Of a stretch of 64,000 nucleotides of DNA, positions 41,123 through 53,815 are shown piece after piece; position 1 is the first letter of the stretch, and the number at the start of each line of letters is the position of its first letter. Source of the stretch: Adineta vaga. Lineage: Eukaryota > Rotifera. A program made the translations under genes and the position numbers. The notes beneath the pieces were generated by a model. That model ran no database searches, had not been told where the DNA came from, and saw only the letters and a list, made by a program, of their open reading frames with translations. The stretch is from contig CP075495.1 in the NCBI GenBank assembly GCA_021613535.1, positions 5,828,001 through 5,892,000 of the forward strand. The letters run 5' to 3'.

Positions 41123-42326
41123 ATGCGCGCTTAGAGATTTTTACGTAACCCTTCCTCATCTCTCTTCATGGTATTCAGACGAGGGCGCTGTCGTCCGTCC
41201 ATTGCCTCCATAGCCGCCTACACAATGGCATCAACGGCTTCTACTCAGTTCGTCCGTTCGCTATCATCATACTGCATTATTCTATCTAACATATGCTTAC
41301 ATAGTATATGGTGACGTGCAAGAAAGAGAGAAAGAAGAGTAAAAAAAGAACTACCATGGTTTGCATGTATAAACATATGGATATATATATACATATACAT
41401 ATATGTAATAAATCGGCTTAGAAAAAAATTTGATAAAACCGAAAGAGCAAGTAAAAGATGATTGTATGTATCATTCTCAACAAAAGGAACAATTACAAAT
41501 AGATTATACTAATATAGATTGAAAAACGAACACTATGTCATGAAATTTTCGAAGTAACTCGTTTGAGTGATGAGAAAAAAACGTTATGACCTTTTAAGAA
41601 AACTTCTAATATCTAGATTAATGCACCTATAATAATATAATACTATTAGTAAAAGTGCTGAGAGAATATAAATTGTTGATAGTTTGATTTATATATATAT
41701 ATATATGTACATACCAATCAAACGATGATCAAGCCATCATCGAGTGTTATACACATAAGTGCAGGTCAACTGTTAGGTTATTATGTCTTTGTCAACGGGT
41801 AGCAGTAGTTAACGTAGTTGCCGTCAAAAATTCATTCATCTGAAAAAAAGTCATCGTTGAAGAAAGAAGTGAATAGAATAGAGATGAAGAAATCGAGAAA
41901 GTAATCAATGCAAGAGAACATTTTAGACAAAAGACAATTACGAACAACGAAGAAAATAAAATCGATTGATACATGGGTTACTTGATTAGAAGCGTAACAT
42001 TCTTTTTCTGGTATCAGTTAGAGACAAAAGCCATCTGTGCACGAATATCATTAAAAGAATTCTCTTTAATGAATACAGACAGTATAGAAGAAAGAAGATT
42101 GAAAAATAATAGGCAAAAATAACACAACGACAAAAGTTGTTGATGAATGTTGAAAAGTCAAGATCTTTCTCTTTCAATAGAGTTCGATCGTTTTCATTGC
42201 AGATTTGTTATCAAAATATAAAAATAAAATACGCACACACATATACGTACGAAAGATAAATTAAACAGAGTATCTCTAAGACAATTAGCATACCTTGTCG
42301 ATCTTCCATAGTTGCTCATCAATCAT
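35577..42326 (-). CDS. Tensin-like SH2-PTB adaptor without phosphatase domain
   Basis: Fourteen exons (42294..42326, 39781..40827, 39198..39300, 38160..39130, 37721..38008, 37517..37604, 37419..37443, 37298..37353, 36940..37023, 36655..36879, 36184..36351, 35965..36133, 35799..35915, 35577..35733) join in frame to 1,176 residues. Residues 885-990 are an SH2 domain with the phosphotyrosine-binding FLIRDS, followed by the tensin-type linker VYQHSVTPLALPIKLLIP and a PTB domain (ACNVVYLNNVDVESL to AIVNFVSKVM), which closely follow animal tensin. No PTP/C2 head is present; the first 880 residues are disordered, as in insect blistery. The disordered part has three GY(E/D)TD(T/S)G motifs and two LD-like helices. 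Expected role: linking integrin tails to actin at adhesions. The N-terminal exons (MIDEQLWKIDK and the Ser/Thr-rich exon) are my phase-consistent model and less certain than the C-terminus. Confidence 0.9.
40828..42293 (-). other. Large first intron of tensin-like gene
   Basis: About 1.47 kb between a tiny first coding exon and the long Ser/Thr-rich exon. It carries (GAA)7 at 40915-40935 and a compound TA/TG microsatellite at 41092-41122. No credible nested gene. Confidence 0.5.
41092..41122. repeat. Compound (TA)n(TG)n microsatellite
   Basis: TA units run directly into TG units inside the presumed first intron of the tensin-like gene. Confidence 0.9.
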
Positions 42327-44062
42327 ATTTCTCACACTGTTTTACCGTAGTCTTTCTCGCTTTTTTTCGGCTATTCATGAGACAAAACCCAATAGAGAAA
42401 TTCATATGTACACGCGTTATATACGGTGATCACCATCACGCGTGTTGTCTCATCTTTCGATCACGAATCGATTTCATTTTTCTCTCATTCTCTCATACGT
42501 ATAAATCCATATCAAACACACGACCGTCTACGGTGTTCAGTTGAGCAGTAAAGAACTCATAGGAAAAAAGTGTATGTGTGAGAGAACGATGAATGGCCCA
42601 CTGCCAAATAATATACATGCACGTATACTACTTAACATTTTTTTCTCTTACTTTGTCTCTCTATGTGAATATATATATATATATGCGTGCAAGATGAACT
42701 CATTCGACGAGGGACAGAAAAAAAGGAGTGCACCCTGACCGAGTAGCTCGCTCTTTTTCTACAATGTTGTTGTTGATGATGACGATGATGATGATGATGA
42801 AAGAATGATGGCGATAGTAGTGGCAGAATAGAGAGAACAACTCAGTTAGCCTGATGCAAAATCAACAAAAGGACTGATTCACTGTTTACATGTACATTAT
42901 GTCGTTTAAGAAGAACAAGAATATGATGTTGATGAAGAATACATAAACGTTATACTAGACCTTCGTCGACGCATCACCACCATTACAAAGAAAATTCAGC
43001 GAAATAGATTAAGAACAGCAGTAGTAGGAAATCTTCTATAGTTCAAGGTTTATATCTATATATCATTCATCTGAACATTGTTACGGTCAATCAGAAGCAA
43101 CAGAGCTCTTCTAGATAAATATACGCACTTGTTCCAGATTAATGTTAAGAAAAGAGATATTGATATCATCAGTGGATGTACATGAATAAATATAGATTTC
43201 GATAGATCAACAGTCAAGGGTAAACTAATGTTGATGACAAAAACAACAACACGACTCAATGATACATATGTATACATCTATTTATACTCTCTCACTCTCC
43301 CTATATATATATATATGCATATGTTGAGTGTTCGATAAATATCCAAATGAAAAAGGAAAAAAATTTACTTGTGATAAGAATCAGATAATATAAATTTATT
43401 CATATATTGTCAATATATATTCGATCGACGACCCACCTTTACTATCTATCTCTCTTTCTCTCGTATTCTATCATCTATATAAATATCGTTTTCGTGCTAT
43501 GTTCTCATCACCCTTTGGGCATGTTCACCACGACAACGAGACAAAAGGTCACATACATGATAAGCTTGCGTAAGCAACTGCGCGAACGTTCGTTGATCAA
43601 GGCAATATTGTTATTTCAACAAAGACAAGTCGACAGCGAGTGATTACCAATCGGTTGATTACACTGAGAATCAGAGCAACCCAATAACAATAATGATCAT
43701 CTTCGGGCAGCATATATCCAGCTGAACAAATTTTTCTTCATATTTCTTATAAGGCGGGAATAATAGAAGACGAGAAAGAGTAATGCATACACGCATTTCT
43801 TCGTACCAAGAAGAAGAAGAAGAAGCCGTCGACATGTCTGTTGATCGAATATCAAATGGCATTCATATGTAAATATGTATGTATATGTATACATATACAT
43901 ATATATATATATACATGAACATAGATCAAAAGAAGGGAACAAAAAACTTTACATTCATCTAGAAGAAAAAAAATGCACTGTGCTAGAATAGAATAAATGT
44001 GCGAGGGTAAACTGTAAATCTTTAGATTCTCATTTGTTTTTCTTTCATTCGATTTTTCTTCA
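42327..44062. other. Region upstream of tensin-like gene
   Basis: 1.7 kb with no credible ORF; includes (GAT)n at about 42774-42800, (GAA)n near 43809-43825 and short TA runs. A dyad near 42411-42444 lies roughly 100 bp upstream of the proposed tensin ATG. Presumably promoter and 5' UTR of tensin plus the 3' UTR of the HAD gene. Confidence 0.45.
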
Positions 44063-45013
44063 TTATTTTTTTAAAATATCTTCTGTTAACTGATCATAGT
44101 TCTTTGTTAAATCGAGTATATCACGATATATCCATTGACATCCTGATTCACGTAATAATTTCTCTTCAAAACCACCACAGAGAACACCAGCTATTTTTAA
44201 TTTTGCGGCTAGAGCAGCTAAATTTAAAAATTGACAATGTATTTTATCTTCAATCATAACAAATACAATGAATTTAATCTACCTTGTGCATCCCATGGTG
44301 TATCACCAACTACAATGACTCGGTCATTTGATGGATTTTTTAACAATTTCATTGCAGCTAGGAATATATCTAAAAATTCAATAGGTAGAATTGAAGGAAT
44401 GAAACTCAATTGTGAATTCTACCAGGATAAGGTTTGGATCGTTTAACATCCTTCGAATTTGAACTTGTTTGACAATCAACTAGATCACTAACTTTAGCAA
44501 TATCTTTATAGAGTTCTAATTCATCAGTTTGTGCTGATGATGCTAATGCAATGAGAATATTTCGTTGTTTAATTAATTGAAATAATTGTCGAACACCGGG
44601 AAATGGTTTAACCTTTTCCAAATAATTCTCTTGAAATAATTTTGCTTTTCGAGCTTTAATTTCTTCACTATATTTGCTAATCTGTTCTTCAGTTGCAAAC
44701 ATTGGTAATAATTGATCGGCAGCTTTACCAATTTGCATACGAACATCAGGTAGATTACATTTTATATTGTAGTGTTGTAATGCATCATACCAAGATTTTG
44801 CATGATAATCAACAGTATCAATTAATGTACCATCCACATCAAAGATGACAGCATCAAGTTCACGTCGTTTTGTTGAATAATAGCGAAATGATGTAAATAC
44901 CTAAAGAAGATTAGTTGAAAGGATAATAGTAAAAAAGTACTTATTGAAATAAAGTAGAAGAAGAAGAAGAGTACTTGAGGATGAACAACGGACGAGATAC
45001 GAGATCGAAGCAT
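44063..45013 (-). CDS. HAD-superfamily phosphatase with mitochondrial presequence
   Basis: Exons 44975..45013, 44423..44900, 44283..44369 and 44063..44217 give 252 residues. HAD motifs are all present: motif I VIFDVDGTLID (nucleophile and acid/base Asp), motif II ALASSAQTD, the motif III Lys in RSKPYPG, and motif IV VVGDTPWDAQ. A helical cap between motifs I and II (KSWYDALQHYN onwards) places it in the beta-phosphoglucomutase/phosphoglycolate-phosphatase-like subfamily. The N-terminus (MLRSRISSVVHPQVF, then RYYSTKRR) is basic and Ser-rich without acidic residues, typical of a mitochondrial targeting peptide. Substrate unknown, probably a small phosphorylated metabolite. The family is widespread in bacteria. 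The split of the presequence after codon 13 leaves the enzyme core in exon 2. Confidence 0.85.
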
Positions 45014-45464
45014 TGTTTTTGAGTTGATATATTCACAAAATCTCTCTCTTCTATCTAAGTAGCAGAAGAAGAAAATGTAAAGCGAATGATGATTCATTAA
45101 TGCATTTCTATTGGACTAATTTTAACAAATCAAAATTTGATAGGTTTTGGATTAGTATTTTTGATGGATTAAAATATTCAATAGAATTACACAATGAAAT
45201 GAAATTTATTGCATTAGAAAAATTTTTCTATAAAAATTGAGAGATCTTTCAGTTTTGAATTCTATTTGTTACTAGGACACAGACTTTATTGAGGATTGTC
45301 AAATAACTCAATCACGAGGTATGGAATGTAAGAAAAAGAATTTATAAGTTCTTTTTAATAATCCTTTCAAGTTCTTACATTTGTTTATTAACAAACAGTT
45401 GATGACTTTCGTCTGTATTGTGTACTGTTCGACTTCTTAATAGTTATTCAATATTCTAATAGCA
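45014..45464. other. Divergent promoter region
   Basis: 450 bp between the head-to-head HAD and first DUSP genes; AT-rich, no ORF or array seen. Confidence 0.45.
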
Positions 45465-47274
45465 ATGAGTAAAAGCCCTCAAATTTCTCTAGGCCCAATG
45501 AATTCAGCTGCCATGGCTAATCTCAATCGAATGACATTTTTAATGGCAATTTCAGAAATAACACCACAAGTTTTTATATCAGGTTTGATTTTTCATCAAA
45601 GTTTCCTTCTTATTCTTCGACTATTTTCTTTTTATTAGGTCAAATGGCAGCAACATTAGAGCAAGTACAACGATTGGGCATAACTTATATACTCGTAAGT
45701 ATCATTTTATTACAAAAATCAAAATATCGATGTTTGTTGTTTTTCGTATTAAAGAATGTTGCTGTAGAATCATCAGCTATTGTTTATCCAAAACATGTCA
45801 AATTAGAAAAATTTGACATCACTGATTTTCCTACCACACCTATCAGTCATTATTTTCATACATTAACCGATAAAATGCATGCACATCTTAGTGCTAATAA
45901 ACAAAATAAAATACTTGTTCATTGTATGGCTGGAATAAGTCGAAGTAAAACTCAAGAAGATTATATTTTCGTTTTCTAATCGAATTTTCATTTAGGTACA
46001 ACAATTGTTTGTGCTTATTTAATGCGTTTTATGAATCTATCTTTACGAGAAGCTTATTTGTTATGTAAACGACATCGACCAATTTGTTTTCCAAATTTAG
46101 GTTTTTGGAATCAATTAATTTCATATGAATTTCAATTGAAACGAGAAAATAGTGTTCGAAGTAAGTTTATTAATTTGTTTTTCATATCGATAAAATGATT
46201 TGCAAATATGTCGTTAGGACTAAATTAGATAGATAAATATGTATCAGCTATTTGTGATGCAAAGTAAATAAACTAGAAAAACAGTAGAGGGTGTGATGAT
46301 CTTGTTTTTCTTCTTCGTTTTTACCTATTCAGCTTCAATAGAGTCTATGTAAATCTCACCAAAGTGTCAATGACAATATTTGCATAGTCAAATTTGATAG
46401 ACAGCGTTTTGATTTCTTGTATCAGAAGAAACATCGAAAGCACTTTTTTTTGTAGTTCTTCAACGATATTCGATGGAAGAAATGTATTAGGTATTGAAAA
46501 GTGGATTTAAGATTCTTCTTCTTTCTTTGCTTGCCTTTTTTTTTATATTCTCTAATGAGAACTGTGATGTCTTCTTAAAATCTTCTTTTACTGAACGATA
46601 ACATTTCTATTTATTTAGTGATTTCGACTCAATTTGGACATATTCCTGATGTTGCCTATGAAGAAATCAAACAATTATATAATGAAGATCAACAACGTCA
46701 ACAACCACAACCAGCATCTTTACCGTTTTATGCTCCAACATTTGCATCAAGCAACACTAGAAGTCCTAGTATCAATACTGTTTCAAATAATAATAATTCA
46801 TATTTATCATCAAATCAGGCACGTTCAAGTCCTCGAGAGATGCCTGGCACCAATGGTTCTAGTACGGTACGATCTCGTTCATTAGCTCCTAATCTTACAA
46901 ATCGTTCATCTGTTTTGGCTGCTTCAACAAATATTAGTAATCCTGTCTATCAAACACCATTATTTGAAACTAATAAAGTAACATATTCATCTTCAACACG
47001 ACAGAATACAACCAATCGTTCCAATCCATCACCTTTAACAATAAATAATTCATCTCCATCGGGATCAAATGTTTCATCAATTTCCTATGCTGGTAATCGA
47101 AATCTTCCTATTAGTACATCACCAAATGTTAGAAGTCGTATGACTTACCATCAACAACAACAGCAACCATCAACCAATCCTGCGAATACATCATTAATGA
47201 TTGGAAATAACGATCAACGACGTTCAAATTATGAAACAACTTATCGAGCGAGCTTTATTAAGCCTTTAATTTAA
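45465..47274 (+). CDS. DUSP14/18-like dual-specificity phosphatase
   Basis: Exons 45465..45582, 45639..45694, 45755..45944, 45996..46160 and 46619..47274 give 394 residues. The catalytic domain (about 25-175) has the general-acid loop region DITDFPTTPI, the active-site loop VHCMAGISRS (HCxxGxxR, Cys nucleophile and Arg intact) and AYLMRFMNLSLREAY followed by RPICFPNLGFWNQL, closely matching small atypical DUSPs such as DUSP14 and DUSP18. The last exon adds about 215 Ser/Thr/Asn-rich disordered residues beginning STQFGHIPD, absent from vertebrate DUSP14. Probable substrates are phosphorylated MAPK-pathway proteins, by analogy. The active-site loop is split by an intron (45945..45995). Tandem paralogue 340 bp downstream. 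Confidence 0.88.
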
Positions 47275-47614
47275 TCAAAGAAAGAAAGAAAGATCTGTTT
47301 TACTTTATTTATTTTTATTTCTCGAATGATTTTTTTTTTATATGAGAGAAAGATCAGTATGGAATGAAATACGCCTATTTTCATGTAACTTATATTTATA
47401 TATTGTTTTCTTTTTCAAACTAGATTTATAGGCGTCAGATGACTAGTTTCTTATATTTATTTTTTCGTTTGTTTGTTTGAATTGTTAAAAAGAAAGTCGG
47501 TGCGTGTGTCAGACAGTAAAATGAGACGAAAATAATAATTAATTCTATGTATTTATCTATTTTAGACAAGTGTGTTTATTTGTATATAGTTGTAAATTTA
47601 TTCAATTATTAAGA
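47275..47614. other. Spacer between tandem DUSP genes
   Basis: 340 bp, T-rich; probably the 3' UTR of the first copy and the promoter of the second. No ORF seen. Confidence 0.4.
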
Positions 47615-48835
47615 ATGTTGGGTATAACAGAAGTTATTGAAAATTTATATCTATCTGGTCTTGAATCTCGTCAAGCAATATTAAATAAAGGTATTCGTTG
47701 TGTTATCAATATATCTTCCGAATGTCCGGTACAAGATCTTGGTCCATTAGTTGAATATGAAAAAGTAAGTATACTTGATGTACCAACCACATCGATACAT
47801 CCGTATTTTGATCGATTAACTGATCGTATACATCAAAATTTACAACAAGGAAAAAAAACACTGGTCCATTGATGTTGGACGATCAAGATCAGCAACTATT
47901 ATTTTAGGTAAGTTGATAAATATAGATTTCTCTATTTTTTAGTCTTAGCTAATGACTATATATATGGATATAAGAGCTGAGTAAACTATTCGGATCAATT
48001 AATTGAATGTTAGATTTTCGATAAGAAATGATTTGTTAATATTTATATTCTAGCTTATTTAATGAAGTACCAACAAATGTCATTACGTGAAGCATTCCAT
48101 TATTTACGTTCTCGGCGACATATTATTGGACCAAATTTTGGATTTATTAAACAAGTAAGTATTATTTGTATTTCTTCAATCATCTATTTATTCTATACAT
48201 ATATTTGTTTTCAGTTAATTGCGTACGAAAGATCTATATTTGGATATACAACAGTTTCATTTGTGAATACATCGTTTGGTGCTGTACCTGACATATATCT
48301 GGCAACATCAGCATCAGCTTCACGTCGACCATTAGCAGCAACAAGGACAATACCAGTTCAAAAAACAACAACAACAACAAATAATACGGCAAATACATTA
48401 GCTCGACCAAGATCATCATCCAGACCTATATTAAGTTTTTCTCCAACACGTTCAACATTTTCTTATTCATCATCACCATCATTAGCCATTCAACCACGTC
48501 AAACTTCATATGTGCAGCGTACAACAACTAGTGCATTACCAACTCGATCACCAATATTAACAAACTATTCCAATGCATATAATCAGGGTGCTACTACTAC
48601 GAATAGTATGAATAATCGTCCAGTTACATCATCTTCCAGCTATCAAACACCAGCCAATGCTAATTATCGAAGTTCTTCATACATACGACAACCACCTGAA
48701 GCAACTCGTATGAATTCCACAATCACAAAACCATTTGAATTACCACGAGAATTTTCCGTGCCAACGAAAATAACAAATCCATTTCGAACAGTGACCTATG
48801 TTCCATCATCTTACAATCGTTATCATATGCCATAG
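47615..48835 (+). CDS. DUSP-like paralogue, frameshifted in active-site loop
   Basis: Exons 47615..47907, 48054..48154 and 48215..48835. Before and after the break the protein is clearly a second DUSP14-like phosphatase: ITEVIENLYLSG, CVINISSECPV, VPTTSIHPYFDRLTDRIH, then SATIILAYLMKYQQMSLREAF and GPNFGFIKQLIAYE, with a Ser/Thr-rich tail that starts NTSFGAVPD. In between, at about 47868-47876, two bases appear to be missing, so the frame runs into TGA directly after the His of the HCxxGxxR signature. Without that loss the signature would be intact. Introns fall at the same places as in the upstream copy. It is either a recently inactivated copy or an assembly error. No upstream exon is evident; the ATG at 47615 gives a slightly shorter N-terminus than the paralogue. 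Confidence 0.75.
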
Positions 48836-49673
48836 ATGTATCAAAAAGAAGACCAACAGTAGATCAGAGAATATTCTATTTTATCGTTCTTTTTTCTCTC
48901 TCCCTTTTGTTTCATTTGCCAGATAATTATGCTGTTCTTTCCAAACAAAACAAAACAAAACAACTGCTTTGTCTTTCTTTCTATTTGACACATACATATT
49001 CTTCTAGTAGATATTTTTGTTCATCGTTGTTATTCCATTCTCTACTTGGGAGGTGATTTTGTTCTTATTCACATCCGGTGTGTGCTTTTTCTTTTGCTTT
49101 CCATGCTCTGAATGATATTAATTGAGATTGTTATTCTTCTATGAATGCTATCTATTGTGCGAAAATACGATTCTATTTTATTTTATTTTTCTGTTTCATA
49201 TCTCGAATAATGTTTATTTTTTATTTTGATCTCAGTTAAAATAAACTATTATCAACAAATCATCACGAATATTTTGCACTTATAATAGTAGATATCATAC
49301 GTTCTCTGCATGCATCAATCGATTCGATATTTTTACATTTTATCACCATGATGAGTGTACTTAAAAATCATATGTAACATGCTTTTAAATGTAATACAAA
49401 AGAACAAAACAAAACAAAACAACAACTAACTAAATAACTGATAGTACAGATGATTCACCGAGTTTAATTTCGTTCTTTTTCTCTCTCTCTCTCTCTCTTC
49501 CTCCCTTGTTTTTTCTTTACTATATCGTTGTCATATTCGTTCTGTCCGTCCACTGTAGTCTATTTATGTTATCGAATTAATGTTATAATGCATCATGTGG
49601 AAAAATAAATGTTCGTATTCGTATGCTACTCACCTTTTATTTCGCAGATGAAAATAATTAAAAAATTGTTAGT
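48836..49673. other. Intergenic region with (CAAAA)n runs
   Basis: 840 bp between two plus-strand genes. Two short CAAAA-type repeats occur at 48945-48961 and 49404-49422, and a TC run near 49482-49500. No gene seen. Confidence 0.45.
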
Positions 49674-51405
49674 ATGACTGCAGAAACAAGCAAAGAATTT
49701 TCCAAGAAATGGCCTGCTCTAGTTCGCAAACGTGCACAATCATTACACGGACATTTCGAAGAGTAAGTTGACTTAGATAAGATCAGCAGATTTGTTTATC
49801 TTCATTTTTTGTCCTTACCTTTTAAAGATATTTCAAAGTCTAAAATTACATGTGACTGTTTTCTATTTATCTTCTGACAAAGGTTTTTTCTTCTATTAAA
49901 CATACGTCCGACACTCCAAACGCTACGAAACAAAAAACGAGAGATCTCTCTTTTTGATTCTTTTTTTTAGTTTTCATTTCTAAATCGAGAAGAACCTGAA
50001 TCATTATCATTAATATCATCTTCTTTACCAACAAATACGAACTCTATTATGCAACATTGTTTATCAAAATGTGAACCTGATGTATCTATTGAGAAATACA
50101 TCTCTCCTAAAGCTTTAGAACCTTGTAAATACTGTTTTGAACAAACAAATTCTTCTCTAATAAAAGATGTTTTCAATACAAGTCGTGATCGATTATGTAG
50201 TGATCCTGTAAATGTTCCCAATCTACCGATAAAACCATTGATTCATAGTTCACAACAAGCACAACAACAATCACATTCATCTGGATATGAATCAATGTTC
50301 GGCAATGGCCTTTCTCCGGCCACTGATTATTGGAAATTGGGTAAGACAAAGCTTTTGTTTTTAACTTTATGAATTTAAAGTATCTATTTATCTCTTTTTA
50401 GGTGTTAATGATTTTTCATCATATTCGCCATCGACACAAGAAGACGAAGATCAATCAACTTATGATGGTAGTTCAATTACTGAAGGTCCCGACGACGACA
50501 TATTGAAAGATGATGATAGTCTTAACAATAATGATGTTGATGATGATGACGATACTTTCGAAGTTCTTTCATTCAATGCACCACCTGAAAGTACTCTATA
50601 CATTAAAGGTATTGATCCTATGACTCATATTTATCGAATATTATTACAATAAATGATGCAATTTTTCCATTTAGAATTCTTACATACGACATTAGCTAGT
50701 CAGAATCATGCTTGTGCTTGTTGTAATGAACTATTTTCTTCTGTATCAACTTCTTCACCACGTCGTTGTCATTATTATGGTAAATTATATTGTTCTCGAT
50801 GTCATATTGTCGATTATTCATGTATACCAGCAAAACTAATGAAAACATTTGATATGCGTCTATATCCTGTTTGTCGTCGGGCAAAATCAATACTTCAATT
50901 AAATATTTATCAACCAATTTTTGATATTCAATATGATAATGAAAATCTATATACATCGGTACCTTTATTAACGGAGATAAAAGCAATTCGAGTACAATTT
51001 CAACATTATTATGCTTATGTATCAACATGTTCACGAATTGGACATGAATTGAATGAAAAATTTTTCAAAGAATTCTATGCAAGAGATTATCTCTATCAAA
51101 GTGTACATCTATATTCTTTAGATGATCTGTTATCTTTAAAGAAAATCTTAAATATATTAACAAATGCAAGTGGACGCGCACGGCAACATATAAACCAATG
51201 TTTGATTTGTCGTGAGAAAGGTTTTACATGTGAAATATGTAAAAAACGTCATGATATACTTTATCCATTTGATGATATCAAAATCATTGCACAATGTGAT
51301 CGATGTTCAAATATATATCATCGACAATGTTGGGAAAATATTGATCATGATTGTCCAAAATGTTATCGAATAATTCAACGACAATATGAACAAGAATTAT
51401 TATGA
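49674..51405 (+). CDS. Rubicon-homology (RH) domain protein
   Basis: Firm exons: 49971..50340 (in-frame ATG at 50049), 50402..50608 and 50675..51405, giving about 409 residues from 50049. The C-terminal 240 residues are a Rubicon-homology zinc domain: CACCNE, RRCHYYGKLYCSRCH, CIPAKLM then MRLYPVCRRAKSILQL, HLYSLDDL, and a terminal zinc cluster CLICREKGFTCEICKKR, CDRCSNIYHRQCW and DCPKC. This domain occurs in Rubicon, Pacer, PLEKHM1 and DEF8, where it binds GTP-Rab7 on late endosomes and autophagosomes. Upstream is an acidic Asp/Ser-rich linker. No RUN or PH domain is visible. A possible first exon (49674..49762, MTAETSKEFSKKWPALV) has a good donor but joins the next exon one base out of frame, so the true start is unresolved. 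Confidence 0.82.
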
Positions 51406-51879
51406 ACAAAATATTCTATTGAAATTTCTTTGTTTATGAAGGAATCTCATTTATTTCATATGTTGTTTTTCTCTTGTCACTTGTATACATACAGAACATC
51501 GTTCATATAAATCATTCTCCGATATTTTTTTTATTCGATATTTTCGAAATCGGTGTATAAATTTGATTTACTTTATTAAAATTTCATACCAATTACATCT
51601 GTATATGAATTTCTAAGAGATCAATGATATAATAAAATTAGATGTAGCATCTATTTTTCTCGAAAGTTCTTCTATAAATCATTCATACGCAATTATTTTA
51701 TCTGTTATCAATTACCTGGAAAATATATTTACCATTTTTTTTTATTATTCGTAATAAATAACAACGATGCATCTACAATTACACGACACCTGGAAAAACA
51801 AACGATTCTATATCTGTTTTTATGCAAAATGACTATAGAGTAAAAGATCAAACGTTACATTAGGTGTACTCAATGACTT
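51406..51879. other. Convergent 3' region
   Basis: About 470 bp between two converging stops, AT-rich; presumably two 3' UTRs. No gene seen. Confidence 0.5.
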
Positions 51880-52691
51880 CTATTTTCGACTAGTTGGATT
51901 ACAAAATATTGAATGAACATCTGCATCCATCATTCGACACATTTGACTACAATATCTACAATAGAGAAAAGAAAATGTAGAGTTCAATAATTTGAATGAG
52001 AATCTTCTGTGTTATATTTACTTAATTTTGTTACATTGAAGACATTTAAACTGTTCATTGATTAATAAATGTGTACATGGTGCATGATGACATTCATATA
52101 GACTAGATTCAGAGACTACTGAATTATGATAATCAACTTCATCCATATCGACAGGTAAATTCGAAAGAATATTCCAATAAAAACTTGTTAATAAAGATGA
52201 TTTTATGGGTAAATAAATCATATTATTTGGTATTATTAATAAATTTTCTAAACGATTATCCATTGTAATATCATTTCGATGAAAAATATGATAATTTTCA
52301 GGAACTAAACGTTGATTAAAATATTCCCTAAAATAAACAAAAATTCGATCGAAATGAAGGAATATTTTCGTTAATTTTATATCTACCAAATTAAATTCTG
52401 TAGGAGAATATCGTCGAAATCATCATTTGCTACAACCATCAATTGATGATTCACATGTTTAATCTATTATTCATTCAATAAAAATTAGGAAAAAGATTTC
52501 TTCTAACAAATGATCATACTTTCAATTGAAATATCTTCAAAAGAGGAATACAAAATGTATCAATTAGACAATATTTTATCTAAAATAAATAAAAATTTGA
52601 ACTTTTTCTTTTTCTATAATATTCTTCTTACTTTGCCAGCAAAAGATCCTAGTTTGATAATACTTGGTGTATTGAATCGAATTTCATCCAT
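51880..52691 (-). CDS. ZMYND19: Zinc finger MYND domain-containing protein 19
   Basis: Five exons (52632..52691, 52520..52579, 52387..52463, 52022..52327, 51880..51955) join in frame to 192 residues (vertebrate about 227). The order matches ZMYND19: an N-terminal LGSFAGKIKYCLID strand pair, LLQNLIWEYFNQRLVP, a segment with HNH-like spacing (IFHRNDITMDNRLENLLIIP), then SLYECHHAPC and the MYND zinc finger completed by CLQCNK, YCSQMC and the terminal His/Cys (DVHSIFC). All MYND cysteines and the histidine are present, split over the last two exons. In mammals ZMYND19 binds the MCH receptor tail and associates with the CTLH/MAEA ubiquitin ligase. The protein ends right after the MYND finger, lacking the basic vertebrate tail. 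Confidence 0.9.
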
Positions 52692-53815
52692 GTTCGCTTG
52701 TTTTTTACTTGGATATAGACAGACAGATGCTGCTTGGCACCATTAAGTTTAATCATCAAATGTGAGAACGAGAAAAAAATGAGTCGCTTGATACTGCAAA
52801 TCGTAGAGGTCATTTCTTCATCGCGTTTTTTTTCTCTCTTTCTCTTTCGAGAGAATGTCTAAAAAAAGCATTGAACGAAGGTCAAACAGATGTGTTTGAT
52901 GTTCTTATCATCATAAGATCAGACTTTTTTTTTCTATTTCTATATATCAAAGAATGATCTGTACATGCAATATGAACATATGATAGGTTGAAAAAAACAT
53001 ACGAATTAATATATTTTCAATTCTCTATTTATACTTTTATTGCATAGATTAATGTTAATATACATGAAAGATAATAAAAATAAAAATATATCTTCAATGC
53101 AAGGTAGATAAATGTGTAAAATTTAAAAAGACACTGTGTCATGATAACAAATGTCCTAAATATAGATGCAAGTACTTTGGAAAATTTTGACCAAATCATC
53201 ATATTACACATCGTAATCGAGTTTTGGTGAATGTTTACAACTGATAAGAATCCTTCTATCTTAAGAAAGACTAAGTCCATTGGACTTTGATTCATTGTTT
53301 TCACAACTAGAACATCCTGAATTCTTAAAAAGTCGAGCAAAAAAAATAGAATAATTTAAATTATCAATGTCTTTCAGCTCATCATTATAATTATAAATTC
53401 TATTCATGACATATTCACATTCGTACTTTAAGAATTATGAATTATGAATTATGTTTCATTAGTTAGGTTATTGCAACCGGAAAAAAAATTGATTTTTATC
53501 CTTCAAATGACAGTCATTTATCATTCAACAGCTAAATGAATTGTCGTCATATACGTGAAAAATAGGCAGAGAATTAGATTCTTTTTCTTCTTTTCCTACT
53601 CAAGTCAATGTATATATTATCGTGTCGAGCACAGTATTTTTCACCTTTATAGGTTCGAAACAAGTATATAATCTAAGTCGAATGTATAGAAAAAAGCCAT
53701 GCTTGATTACTTGTAACTAATATTTTTCTGTTTTCCTCGTCATCAACGAGAAAAAAAGGAGAAACAAACGAAAATATGAAGAAAAAAATACCAATCAAAG
53801 TAGTCAATATTAAGG
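52692..53815. other. Intergenic region between divergent genes
   Basis: 1.1 kb, AT-rich, T and A homopolymers, no credible ORF. Presumably both promoters. Confidence 0.
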